DNA from: Streptomyces sp. H27-H5
Lineage (GTDB): Bacteria; Actinomycetota; Actinomycetes; Streptomycetales; Streptomycetaceae
Reading direction: 5' to 3'
DNA: 33,257 nt
Assembly (NCBI RefSeq): GCF_026627505.1
Contig: NZ_JAPNLK010000052.1
Location: 35,064 to 68,320 of the forward strand
A program made the position numbers and the translations under genes. Positions 15,703 through 23,176 of the stretch are shown here, in pieces (position 1 is the stretch's first letter; every line of letters starts with the position of its first letter). The notes below the pieces were generated by a model, which saw nothing but the letters and a program-made list of their open reading frames with translations, was not told where the DNA came from and did not search any database.

Positions 15703-16195
15703 TCAGGCGTGGTTGACGGGGAGGACGTCCGGGGAAAGGGCGCCGGCGTGGGCCGCGGCGGAGGTCATGTGGCGGCGGTGGTGGCGGCGGCACAGGACCT
15801 CGTAGCCGATCTCCTCGGCCGGCCGGTTCACGTCGCCGACCACGACCTGTTCGCCCTCCACGACCATGACGCCCCCCCACCGTGCGGGCGTTGTGGGTGG
15901 CGCGGGCGCCGCACCAGCACAGGGCCTCGACCTGGAGCTGTTCGATCCGGTCGGCCAGCTCGATGAGGCGCTGCGAGCCGGGGACGAGCTTGGTGCGGAA
16001 GTCGGTGGTGATGCCGAAGGCGAAGACGTCCATGTCGAGGTCGTCCACGATGCGCGCGAGCTGGTCGATCTGCTCGGGGGCCAGGAACTGGGCCTCGTCC
16101 ACGATCACGTAGTCCGCCCGGCCACCCTGGGACACAGCCCCCGGGCGGAGCGGTTGTGCCCGATCTGGAGCGCCAGGGTCTTCTTACTGGGGCAT
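15703..16195 (-). pseudogene. Degenerate second thymidine kinase gene
   Basis: This is a broken relative of the intact tdk at 17084-17734, in the same orientation. Bases 15703-16129 align with 17084-17509, covering residues from about GGRADYVIVDEAQF to the last codon NHA. One extra base in a run of seven C (15872-15878) shifts the frame. Beyond that the copy jumps over about 40 codons and resumes with TLALQIGHNRSARGL (residues 17-31 of tdk). The P-loop reads GCPSKKT instead of MDCGKST. Over 15961-16117 I count 9 differences in 157 bases, 8 at third codon positions, so it diverged while functional. It cannot make active kinase. Confidence 0.9.
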
Positions 16196-16342
16196 CCGCC
16201 ATGTCAGCTGAGCCGGGACCGCTCCCCGCAGCCCTTCGGCACCGTCCGACTCTCGGGCGCGAGAGTACGAGGGCCGCGCGCCCACACCGAGCCCGCCCAG
16301 GAGTGTCGCCTGGGACGGGTGGGTTACATCTGCTGGAGTCTG

Positions 16343-16724
16343 TCATTGGCATCGCCGGGGCTCCACGGTGTCATCGTCGCTTCGGACGGCCCCGAGGGCC
16401 GCGAGGGCGTCGAGCAACAGCCGCACGTCACGGTCGTTGCTACCGCGCCAGCCCCCGCAGCCGCTCGGGCGGCACATCGTCGAGGATGTAGGGAGCGGTC
16501 ACCGCCTGCCACACCGCGCTGCGCAGCGCGTCGCCGGCGACCGGGCCGCGAGCCGCGTACAGCCGATGCAGCAGCGTCCGCAGGCCGGCGGCGTACTCCT
16601 GCGAGAAGACCGACTCAAGCCACCCCGAGACCAGTACGGCACTCCCGATGCGCGGTACCGCTTCGAAGAGGGCGTTCCACAGGCCGTCGGTCCGGTCGAG
16701 CAGCCGGGCGTTCCTCTTCACCTC
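16343..16724 (-). pseudogene. Frameshifted gene fragment, unknown function
   Basis: A protein-like stretch runs on the minus strand from about 16724 (VKRNARLLDRTDGLWNALFE, then GSAVLVSGWLESVF and SAVWQAVTAPYILDDVPPER), ending at an in-frame TAG at 16440-16442. Skipping the single base 16442 continues the frame as SNDRDVRLLLDALAALGAVR to a TGA at 16343. Codon bias and composition agree on both sides of the shift. No start is visible at the upstream end, where the sequence becomes the other fragment. It is the C-terminal part of a larger protein that I cannot identify. It lies between the two tdk copies. Confidence 0.6.
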
Positions 16725-16726
16725 GC

Positions 16727-17056
16727 CGGACCGCCGCCCGGCTGCTGGATGCGGCGCACACCCGCCGCGCCGAGCGCCACGGGCACGCCGAACGCGACCG
16801 GTTGCGAGCCCGCGCCACGCGCCTGACCGCACTCGCCGCCGAGGCGGACGTCATCTGGAACCAGGCCGAAGCACACAGCGCCTCCAAGAAGACCAGTGCC
16901 TACGACGCGGCTGTCGCCCTCCTTCGTGACCTGCGCGATGCCTGCGCTCACGCCGGACAGGGTGTCGATTTCCAGCAGCGTCTGGGGCTCCTGCGCGACA
17001 CCTACCGGAGCCGGCCCGGCCTCATCCACCGTCTCGACAGCCACGGTCTCCGGTAA
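16727..17056 (+). pseudogene. C-terminal fragment, SWIM-zinc-finger-like protein
   Basis: About 108 residues on the plus strand, from AARLLDAAHTRRAERHGHAE to a TAA at 17054-17056. The segment SAYDAAVALLRDLRDACAHAG followed by FQQRLGLLRDTYRSRPGLIH resembles the C-termini of large actinobacterial SWIM zinc-finger proteins, in which a repeat of this form ends the chain. No start codon with a ribosome-binding site or N-terminal domain is present, and the fragment abuts the opposite-strand fragment head to head. It ends 27 bases before the intact tdk stop. It is interpreted as a remnant. The family assignment is from memory of sequence pattern only. Confidence 0.5.
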
Positions 17057-17083
17057 CTCGGCCGCCGGCATGGAAGAAAAGGG

Positions 17084-17734
17084 TCAGGCGTGGTTGACGG
17101 GGAGGACGTCCGGGGAGAGGGCGCCGGCGTGGGCTGCAGCGCTCGTCATCCGCTTGCGGTGGTGGCGGCGGCAGAGGACCTCGTAGCCGATCTCCTCCGC
17201 CGGGCGGTTCACGTCACCGACCACGACCTGCGCGCCCTCCACCACCATCTCGCCGCCCACCGTACGGGCGTTGTGCGTGGCGCGGGCCCCGCACCAGCAC
17301 AGGGCCTCGACCTGGAGCTGTTCGAGGCGGTCCGCCAGCTCGATCAGGCGCTGCGAGCCCGGGAAGAGCTTGGTGCGGAAGTCCGTCGTGATGCCGAAGG
17401 CGAAGACGTCCATGTCCAGGTCGTCCACGATGCGCGCAAGCTGGTCAATCTGCTCCGGGGCCAGGAACTGGGCCTCGTCCACGATCACGTAGTCCGCTCT
17501 GCCGCCCTTCGAGAGCTGGGAGACCAGGTACGCGTACAAGTCCATGCCCTCCGGCGCCTCGATCGCCTCCGTCACCAGACCCAGCCGGGACGACAGCTTG
17601 CCCTCGCCCGCGCGGTCGTCACGCGTGAAGATCACGCCCTGAAGCCCCCGCGCGTCGCGGTTATGGGCAATCTGGAGCGCCAAAGTGCTCTTTCCGCAGT
17701 CCATCGTTCCGGAGAAGAACACCAGCTCGGGCAT
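17084..17734 (-). CDS. tdk: Thymidine kinase
   Basis: Phosphorylates thymidine to dTMP using ATP, the pyrimidine salvage step. It is a type II (TK1-like) enzyme of 216 residues. The P-loop GTMDCGKST is at 9-17, Walker-B-like VIVDEAQF at 83-90 with the catalytic Glu, GITTDFRTKLFPGS at 114-127, and zinc ligands in LCWCGA (C146, C148) and LCRRHH (C188, H191). The ATG at 17734 lies 59 bases after the phosphatase stop, with AAAGG somewhat far upstream (15 bases). It is the last gene of the DUF5998-phosphatase-tdk group. A decayed homologue lies 1.38 kb downstream. Confidence 0.95.
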   Translation of the reverse strand: MPELVFFSGTMDCGKSTLALQIAHNRDARGLQGVIFTRDDRAGEGKLSSRLGLVTEAIEAPEGMDLYAYLVSQLSKGGRADYVIVDEAQFLAPEQIDQLARIVDDLDMDVFAFGITTDFRTKLFPGSQRLIELADRLEQLQVEALCWCGARATHNARTVGGEMVVEGAQVVVGDVNRPAEEIGYEVLCRRHHRKRMTSAAAHAGALSPDVLPVNHA

Positions 17735-17793
17735 GGGAAGTACGGGACCTTTCGGGTCGGGGCAGCAGGGTGGGCGGCCGTGGGGTGCGTGGG

Positions 17794-18996
17794 TCAGGTG
17801 CGGATTTCGAGGAGCGGGACCAGTTGCTCGGCCGCGGTCATGGAGCCGTGCATGCCGACGAGCGCCGACTCGTTGGGCTCGTTGCGGGACGCGGTGATCG
17901 CGACGTCGGCGTGGGCGGCGGCGACGACGTCGCCGATCCGGCCGAGCACACGGTCGTCGCACTCCCCCGGGGCGCCGAACCAGCCGAGTTGCAGGGCCTC
18001 TTCGCGGCTCGCGATCCAGAAGCGGTCCCCGAGCACCTCGCGCCACACGGTGAGCACGTCGGCCTCGGCTCCCGGCACCGCGTAGACGTGTCGGGCCCGC
18101 CCTTCGCCGCCCAGCAGGGCCACGCCCGCGCCCAGTTCCCAGTCCTCGTCGAAGTCGATCCGCGCGTCCTCGTCGAAGGGGACGTCGACCATGCCGTGGT
18201 CGGCGGTCACGTACAGGGCGGTGCGGGGCGGCAGTTGCTCCGCCAGTCGTTGCACCAGCCGGTCGACGTGCATGAGTTGACCGCGCCAGACGTCGGAGTC
18301 GACTCCGTGCCGGTGACCGGCTCCGTCGAGTTCGCTGTAGTACGTGTACACGAGCGAGCGTTCGCCGGCGGCCAGTTGGATGGCCGCCAGGTCCATCCGC
18401 TCCTCGCCGGTCATCCGGCCGTGGAAGGTGCCGCCGCTCAGTGCGATCTTGGTGAGCGGGGTGGTCTGGAAACCCGGTGCGGACACCTGCGCGGTGTGCA
18501 CGCCGGCGGCGTCCGCGAGCTGGAAGACGGTGGGGTACGGCTGCCAGGTCTTCGGCTGGGTCCACGGCTGCCAGCGGAGCTGGTTCATCAGCTCGCCGGA
18601 GGCCGGGTTGCGCACCGCGTAGCCGGGCAGGCCGTGCCGGGCGGGCGGCAGGCCCGTGCCGACGGACGCCAGCGAGGTGGCGGTGGTCGCCGGGAAGCCC
18701 GAGGTGATCGGGAGTCCGGTGCCGCCGCGCGAGCCGGCGAGCAGGGAGGCCAGGAACGGGGCCTCCTGCGGGTGGGCCTTGATCTGCTCCCAGCCCATGC
18801 CGTCGACCAGGAAGACGCAGTTCCGGTCGGCCGGGGTCAGTTCGGCGATCCCGGCGGCGAGGCCGGGGACGCCCTGTCCGGCCGCGAGGGTCGGCAGCAG
18901 GTCGGCGAGGGAGCCTGTGCCGTAGTGCGGGACGGGGGCGCCGGCGAGGTCCAGCAGCTCGGGCTCGTCCCAGTTCGCGGGTGCGGAGGAGAACAT
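17794..18996 (-). CDS. Alkaline phosphatase superfamily phosphodiesterase
   Basis: A 400-residue enzyme of the nucleotide pyrophosphatase/phosphodiesterase branch of the alkaline phosphatase superfamily. Metal-site residues are visible in order: VFLVDGMG (D65), the nucleophile Thr in FPATTATS (about 104), SELDGAGHRHG (Asp and His), TADHGM (Asp, His) and GMHGS (His). No signal peptide is seen, so it is probably cytoplasmic, unlike many secreted relatives. The substrate may be a nucleotide or phosphodiester. The ATG overlaps the DUF5998 stop (TGATG), and tdk follows after 59 bases, which suggests nucleotide turnover, but this is inference. Confidence 0.9.
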   Translation of the reverse strand: MFSSAPANWDEPELLDLAGAPVPHYGTGSLADLLPTLAAGQGVPGLAAGIAELTPADRNCVFLVDGMGWEQIKAHPQEAPFLASLLAGSRGGTGLPITSGFPATTATSLASVGTGLPPARHGLPGYAVRNPASGELMNQLRWQPWTQPKTWQPYPTVFQLADAAGVHTAQVSAPGFQTTPLTKIALSGGTFHGRMTGEERMDLAAIQLAAGERSLVYTYYSELDGAGHRHGVDSDVWRGQLMHVDRLVQRLAEQLPPRTALYVTADHGMVDVPFDEDARIDFDEDWELGAGVALLGGEGRARHVYAVPGAEADVLTVWREVLGDRFWIASREEALQLGWFGAPGECDDRVLGRIGDVVAAAHADVAITASRNEPNESALVGMHGSMTAAEQLVPLLEIRT

Positions 18997-19592
18997 CAGC
19001 GGCCGGCGGCGGGCGAGACCGCGGTGGCCTCGGACAGGGCCTGGGCGAAGACCAGGGTCTGACGGACCGTCTCCGGGCCGTCGCCGGCCTCGCTGACCCG
19101 CAGGCTGAGGTCGTCGGCGGTGGAGTTGCCGGTGTAGCCGTGGTCGGAGTCGCAGTTCGGGTCGCCGCAGGCGGCGGGCTCCAGGTCGATGCGCGAGACG
19201 GCGCCCCAGCCGATGGTCAGCACGACCTCGCGCGGCAGGGTGCCGGCGGTGTACGACTCGGGGTTGGCGACGACGCGGCTGAGCACCACCGAGGAGATGC
19301 TGCCGAGCTTGACCGACTCGGTGGACGTCGTCGCGTACGGGGACGGCGACCCGGCGTCGGCGGCCTGCTCGTCGGTGTGGCTCACGATGAAGCGGTTGCC
19401 GGTGAGGACCAGGACCGTGACGTGCCGGCGCACCTCGTTGGAGTCGAAGGTCGTCTCCTGGTGGACCAGGTACGACGAGATCGGCTCGCCGCCCACCGCG
19501 GCCTCCACGGCCTCGGCCACGAGGGTCGGGTAGTAGCCGCTGCGCTCGATCGCCGCGCGCAGCCCCTGGGTCGTCGTACCGGATTTCGCCAT
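18996..19592 (-). CDS. DUF5998 family protein
   Basis: A 198-residue conserved actinobacterial protein of unknown function. It begins MAKSGTTTQGLRAAIERSGYY and contains a possible metal-binding cluster CGDPNCDSDHGY (two Cys, one His, Asp residues) around residue 145, set in a beta-rich domain (VTVLVLTGNRFIVSHTDE, REVVLTIGWGAVSRIDL). No signal peptide or membrane segment. The ATG at 19592 is preferred because AGGA is nine bases upstream; the ATG at 19601 is in frame but lacks one. Its stop overlaps the phosphatase start, so the two are translationally coupled. Confidence 0.85.
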   Translation of the reverse strand: MAKSGTTTQGLRAAIERSGYYPTLVAEAVEAAVGGEPISSYLVHQETTFDSNEVRRHVTVLVLTGNRFIVSHTDEQAADAGSPSPYATTSTESVKLGSISSVVLSRVVANPESYTAGTLPREVVLTIGWGAVSRIDLEPAACGDPNCDSDHGYTGNSTADDLSLRVSEAGDGPETVRQTLVFAQALSEATAVSPAAGR

Positions 19593-19643
19593 GAGGTCCA
19601 TCCTAAGGCCCGTCCGGGGCAGCCGGACCGCGCCGGACCGGTC

Positions 19644-19761
19644 CTAGGTCCTGTCGTCGAAGTCTCGCCTGGCCCGCGGCGCCCGGTACCGCACCTCGTC
19701 GCGTTGTCGGGGCACCGGACACCGCGGGCCCTACCGGCGCCACTTCGACGACAGGACCTAG
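19644..19761. mobile_element. MITE-like element flanked by CTAG
   Basis: CTAG-flanked 16-bp terminal inverted repeats, GTCCTGTCGTCGAAGT (19648-19663) and ACTTCGACGACAGGAC (19742-19757), enclose 78 bases. CTAG occurs immediately outside at 19644-19647 and 19758-19761, as a 4-bp target duplication would. Inside is a second inverted repeat, GGCCCGCGG and CCGCGGGCC. There is no coding capacity. The right-hand CTAG supplies the stop codon of the acetyltransferase gene. It fits a non-autonomous element moved by a transposase with CTAG preference, or alternatively a terminator hairpin; the perfect ends and CTAG favour the former. Confidence 0.6.
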
Positions 19762-22640
19762 TAGCTGGGGAGGGTGCGCGGTCCGAGGTCGGTGCGGACG
19801 GGCGGGCGGGCCACGCGGACGGTGGCGCTCAGCACGGAGAGTCCCTCCGTGGCGACGACGACGGGTTCCAGGGACACCCCGATCACCTCGGGGTGGTCGT
19901 GGACCAGTCGGGACAGGCGCAGGAGCAGCTCCTCCAGGGCGGGGGTGTCCACGGGGTCGCTGCCGCGCCAGCCGAAGAGGAGGGGTGCGGCGCGGATGGA
20001 CCGGATCAGGGCCGCCGCGTCCCGGTCGGTGGCCGGGACCAGCCGGTGGGCGGTGTCGCCGAGCAGCTCGGAGGGGACGCCGGCGAGGCCGAAGGAGAGG
20101 ACGGCGCCGGCGGCGGGGTCGATGACGGAGCGCACGACGGTGTCGACGCCGCGGGGCACCATCGCCTGGACGACCGGGAGCAGCTCGGCCGGCTTGCCGA
20201 GGGCATCGGCGAGTTCGTCGTAGGCGCGCCGCAGCTCCGTCTCGGTGGTCAGGCCCAGGCGTACGCCTCCCAGGTCGGCGCGGTGGCGCAGGTGCGGGGC
20301 GGTGGTCTTCAGGGCCACCGGGTAGCCGAGCGCGCGGGCGGCCCGTACGGCGGCGTCGGCGTCGGGCGCGGGCAGGGTGGGGAGCACCCGGATCCCGTAG
20401 CGGGAGAGGAGCGCGCGTGCGTCGGCTTCGTCGAGGGTGATCGGGGAGTCCGCGGCGCCGGCGAGGAGGGCGGCGAGCTGTGTGGCTGTTCCGGCCTCGT
20501 CGATGTCCTCGTACTCGGGCACCTGGCCGGCGTCGGCGAGGGACCGCCGCCACTGTGCGTACCGCACGGCTTCGGCGACGGCGCGGACGGCCCGCTCGGC
20601 GGCGGGGTAGGCCGGGATCCGTCCCTCGCCGGCGGTGCCGGGTCGGGTGGCGGTGTCGGCCGCCGGCGGGGTGTCGGCCGCCGGCGGGGTGTCGGCCGGC
20701 CGCGGGGTGCCCGGCGGCGGGGTCTGCGCGACCGGGGCGCCGGGGACCGGGGTGGTCGGGGCCGCCGGGGCGGTCGGCGTGATCGCGGTCGCGGGGCGGG
20801 GCGCGACGGTGCCGGCGGCCGTCGAGAGGGCCTCGGCCAGCGCGCCCAGCTCGACGTGCACCACCGCGACCGGCTTGCCGGGGTGCTCGGCGACGGCGTC
20901 GCGCAGTGCGCCCGCCAGGTCGTCGGCCGGGGCGTTCTCCCCCACCCACGGGATCGCCGTCACGACGACCGCGTCGCAGTCCGGCGAGGCCAGGGCGTCG
21001 GCCAGGGCGGTGCGGAAGTCCTGCGGCGTGGCGGCGGTGGTCAGGTCCAGCGGCGGCAGGGGTCGCAGCCCCCGGGTCAGGCACGCGTCGTAGGTGAGCA
21101 CGCCCAACGATTCGGAGTTCCCGAGGATCGCCACCCTCGGGCCGGCGGGCAGCGGCTGCCCGGCCAGCAGCAACCCGACGTCGACCAGTTCCGTGACCGT
21201 GTCGACCCGGATGACACCCGCCTGCCTGAGCAGTTCCGAGACGGTGGATTCGGGCAGCCGGGTCCCGGGGACCACGTGTCCTGCCGGGGTGTGCCGGCCG
21301 CCCCGTGCCACGACCACGGGCTTGACGGCGGCGGTGCGCCGGGCGAGGCGGGTGAACTTGCGGGGGTTGCCCAGGGTCTCCAGGTACATCAGGGCCACGT
21401 CGGTGGAGTCGTCGTCGTACCAGTACTGGAGGATGTCGTTGCCGGAGACGTCGGCCCTGTTGCCGGCCGAGACGAACGAGGACAGTCCCTCGCCGCGCCG
21501 CAGCAGTCCCGAGAGCAGGGCGATGCCGATCGCGCCGGACTGGGTGAACAGGCCGATCCGGCCGCGCGCGGACGCCGGGGTGGGGGCCAGTGAGGCGTTC
21601 AGCTCCACGTCCGGAGCGGTGTTGATGACCCCGAACGCGTTCGGGCCGATCAGTCGCATCCCGTACGAGCGGACCTGGCGGACCAGCTCGCGCTGCCGTT
21701 GCAGCCCGGCCGGGCCGCTCTCCCCGTACCCGGCGGACAGCACCACCAGGCCCTGCACGCCGTGCTCTCCGCACGCGCGGACCGCGTCCGGGACCCGGTC
21801 CGCCGGGACGGCGACGACCGCGAGGTCGACCGGGGCTCCGATGTCGGCGACGGTGCGGTAGGCGCGGACACCGTCCAGCAGGTCGGCGGAGGCCGCCTCG
21901 TTGACCGCGTACAGGTGTCCGTGGAAGCCGGTGTCCCGCAGGTTGCGCAGCGCCGCGGCGCCCGCCCCGCCGCCGGACCGGCTGACGCCGATGACCGCCA
22001 CGGAGCCGGGGTCCAGGAGTCGCTGGACGGAGCGGGCTTCGGCGCGCTGTTCGCGGGCGCGCTGCACGGCGAGGGACTCGGCGGTGGGTTCGAGGTCGAG
22101 GGTGAGGCGGACGGCGCCGTCCTCGAAGCTGCGCTTCTGCTGGTACCCGACGTCCGTGAACACTTTGATCATCTTGCTGTTCGCGGGCAACACCTCGGCG
22201 GCGAACCGGCGGATGCCGCGCTCCCGGGCCACCGCGCCGATGTGTTCGAGGAGGGCGGAGGCGACGCCGCGGCCCTGGTGCGCGTCCTGGACGAGGAAGG
22301 CGACCTCGGCCTCGTCGGCCGGTGCGGAGGCGGGCCGGCCTTCGGGGCCGATGCGGTCGAAGCGGACGGTCGCGATGAACTCGCCGCCGATGGTCGCCGC
22401 GAGGCCGACGCGGTCCACGTAGTCGTGGTGGGTGAAGCGGTGGACGTCGCGGTCGGACAGTCGGGGGTACGGGGCGAAGAACCGGTAGTACTTCGACTCG
22501 TCGGAGACCTGTTCGTAGAAGCTGACCAGGCGTCCCGCGTCCTCGGTGGTGATGGGCCGGATCCGGGCGGTGCCGCCGTCGCGCAGCACGACGTCCGCTT
22601 CCCAGTGGGCCGGGTACGAGGGGTCCGACTCGGTGGTCAT
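19758..22640 (-). CDS. patA: Protein acetyltransferase, GNAT fused to acyl-CoA-synthetase-like
   Basis: A 960-residue protein with an N-terminal GNAT domain (about 20-200: EVAFLVQDAHQGRGVASALLEH holds the acetyl-CoA loop), then CoA-binding (LLDPGSVAVIGVSRSGG) and ligase domains of NDP-forming acyl-CoA synthetases, a Pro/Ala linker (about 650-690), and a C-terminal ATP-grasp domain (about 740 on). In S. lividans a protein of this order acetylates acyl-CoA synthetases such as acetoacetyl-CoA synthetase. The phospho-histidine motif SHTG of true synthetases appears replaced (GHVVPGTRLPES), so synthetase activity is unlikely. Start ATG 22640 has AGGG eight bases upstream; GTG 22646 is possible. 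The stop codon lies in the CTAG at the edge of the mobile element. Confidence 0.88.
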   Translation of the reverse strand: MTTESDPSYPAHWEADVVLRDGGTARIRPITTEDAGRLVSFYEQVSDESKYYRFFAPYPRLSDRDVHRFTHHDYVDRVGLAATIGGEFIATVRFDRIGPEGRPASAPADEAEVAFLVQDAHQGRGVASALLEHIGAVARERGIRRFAAEVLPANSKMIKVFTDVGYQQKRSFEDGAVRLTLDLEPTAESLAVQRAREQRAEARSVQRLLDPGSVAVIGVSRSGGGAGAAALRNLRDTGFHGHLYAVNEAASADLLDGVRAYRTVADIGAPVDLAVVAVPADRVPDAVRACGEHGVQGLVVLSAGYGESGPAGLQRQRELVRQVRSYGMRLIGPNAFGVINTAPDVELNASLAPTPASARGRIGLFTQSGAIGIALLSGLLRRGEGLSSFVSAGNRADVSGNDILQYWYDDDSTDVALMYLETLGNPRKFTRLARRTAAVKPVVVARGGRHTPAGHVVPGTRLPESTVSELLRQAGVIRVDTVTELVDVGLLLAGQPLPAGPRVAILGNSESLGVLTYDACLTRGLRPLPPLDLTTAATPQDFRTALADALASPDCDAVVVTAIPWVGENAPADDLAGALRDAVAEHPGKPVAVVHVELGALAEALSTAAGTVAPRPATAITPTAPAAPTTPVPGAPVAQTPPPGTPRPADTPPAADTPPAADTATRPGTAGEGRIPAYPAAERAVRAVAEAVRYAQWRRSLADAGQVPEYEDIDEAGTATQLAALLAGAADSPITLDEADARALLSRYGIRVLPTLPAPDADAAVRAARALGYPVALKTTAPHLRHRADLGGVRLGLTTETELRRAYDELADALGKPAELLPVVQAMVPRGVDTVVRSVIDPAAGAVLSFGLAGVPSELLGDTAHRLVPATDRDAAALIRSIRAAPLLFGWRGSDPVDTPALEELLLRLSRLVHDHPEVIGVSLEPVVVATEGLSVLSATVRVARPPVRTDLGPRTLPSY
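20653..20704. repeat. 18-bp tandem repeat in acetyltransferase linker
   Basis: Two identical 18-bp units (20653-20670 and 20671-20688, GTGTCGGCCGCCGGCGGG) and a degenerate third encode the Ala-Asp-Thr-Pro-Pro-Ala repeats of the interdomain linker. It keeps the frame and is a likely site of slippage variation. Confidence 0.8.
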
Positions 22641-22785
22641 GGCCACACCCTAAGGGGCGGGCCAACCGAACGGTGCGCGCGCGGCGCGTACGGCACACGG
22701 GGGCAAATCAGTGCAAGCTGGGGACGGTCCAACGGCGGTGGATCCGGGCCGAAGGTCGGTTCGAGCATTCCGGGTGCCGTGAGAG

Positions 22786-22801
22786 ACTGGTCTAGACAAC
22801 C
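22786..22801. promoter_or_regulatory. DasR-responsive element (dre) upstream of ptsH
   Basis: ACTGGTCTAGACAACC matches the known DasR operator core TGGTCTAGACCA, with one mismatch in the right half. It lies 23 bases before the ptsH start. DasR, a GntR-family repressor lifted by amino sugar phosphates, is known to control PTS genes in Streptomyces, so repression of ptsH by DasR is expected. Confidence 0.8.
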
Positions 22802-22824
22802 GCTAGCACCTGAAGGGCATCACC

Positions 22825-23106
22825 ATGGCAGAGCGCCGCGTCAACGTCGGCTGGGCCGAGGGCCTGCACGCTCGTCCCGCCTCGATCTTCGTCCGGGCGA
22901 CGACCGCTTCCGGCGTCCCGGTGACCATCGCGAAGGCCGGCGGCGACCCCGTCAACGCCGCTTCCATGCTGGCGGTTCTGGGCCTCGGCGCCCAGGGCGG
23001 CGAGGAGATCGTCCTCGCGTCCGACGCCGAGGGCGCCGACGCGGCGCTGGACCGCCTCGCGAAGCTCGTCGCCGAGGGCCTCGACGAGCTCCCCGAGACG
23101 GTCTGA
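22825..23106 (+). CDS. ptsH: Phosphocarrier protein HPr
   Basis: The general PTS phosphocarrier, taking phosphate from Enzyme I and passing it to sugar-specific EIIA; in Streptomyces the PTS mainly imports N-acetylglucosamine and fructose. Its 93 residues include the active-site His15 in EGLHARPAS and the regulatory-serine region VNAASMLAVLGLG (Ser47). GAAGGG lies nine bases before the ATG. A DasR operator overlaps the promoter region and a strong terminator follows the stop, so it is a one-gene transcript. ptsI and crr are not in the window, as usual for the genus. Confidence 0.96.
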   Translation: MAERRVNVGWAEGLHARPASIFVRATTASGVPVTIAKAGGDPVNAASMLAVLGLGAQGGEEIVLASDAEGADAALDRLAKLVAEGLDELPETV

Positions 23107-23131
23107 CCCCTCGGATCACCCACACGCGACG

Positions 23132-23176
23132 AAGCCGCAGCCCCCGGTGCACCGGGGGCCGCGGCTTTCTTCGTTT
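23132..23176 (+). terminator. ptsH rho-independent terminator
   Basis: AAGCCGC-A-GCCCCCGG pairs with CCGGGGGC-C-GCGGCTT around a TGCA loop (23132-23166), followed by a T-rich tail (TTTCTTCGTTT). It is a classical intrinsic terminator about 26 bases after ptsH. Confidence 0.9.

Noticed and set aside
15703..16129. The second tdk as an assembly duplication
   Set aside because: The copies differ at many positions with a third-codon bias and have structural deletions, which an assembly artefact would not produce.
19644..19761. The inverted repeats as a simple intrinsic terminator
   Set aside because: The arms are 78 bases apart, the ends are perfect with flanking CTAG and there is no T tract, so a mobile element is the better reading, although a secondary terminator role remains possible.
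18981..21593. 870-codon plus-strand open frame opposite DUF5998 and the acetyltransferase
   Set aside because: It is antisense to two well-supported genes and is made of Gly/Arg/Val-rich low-complexity sequence with no domain.
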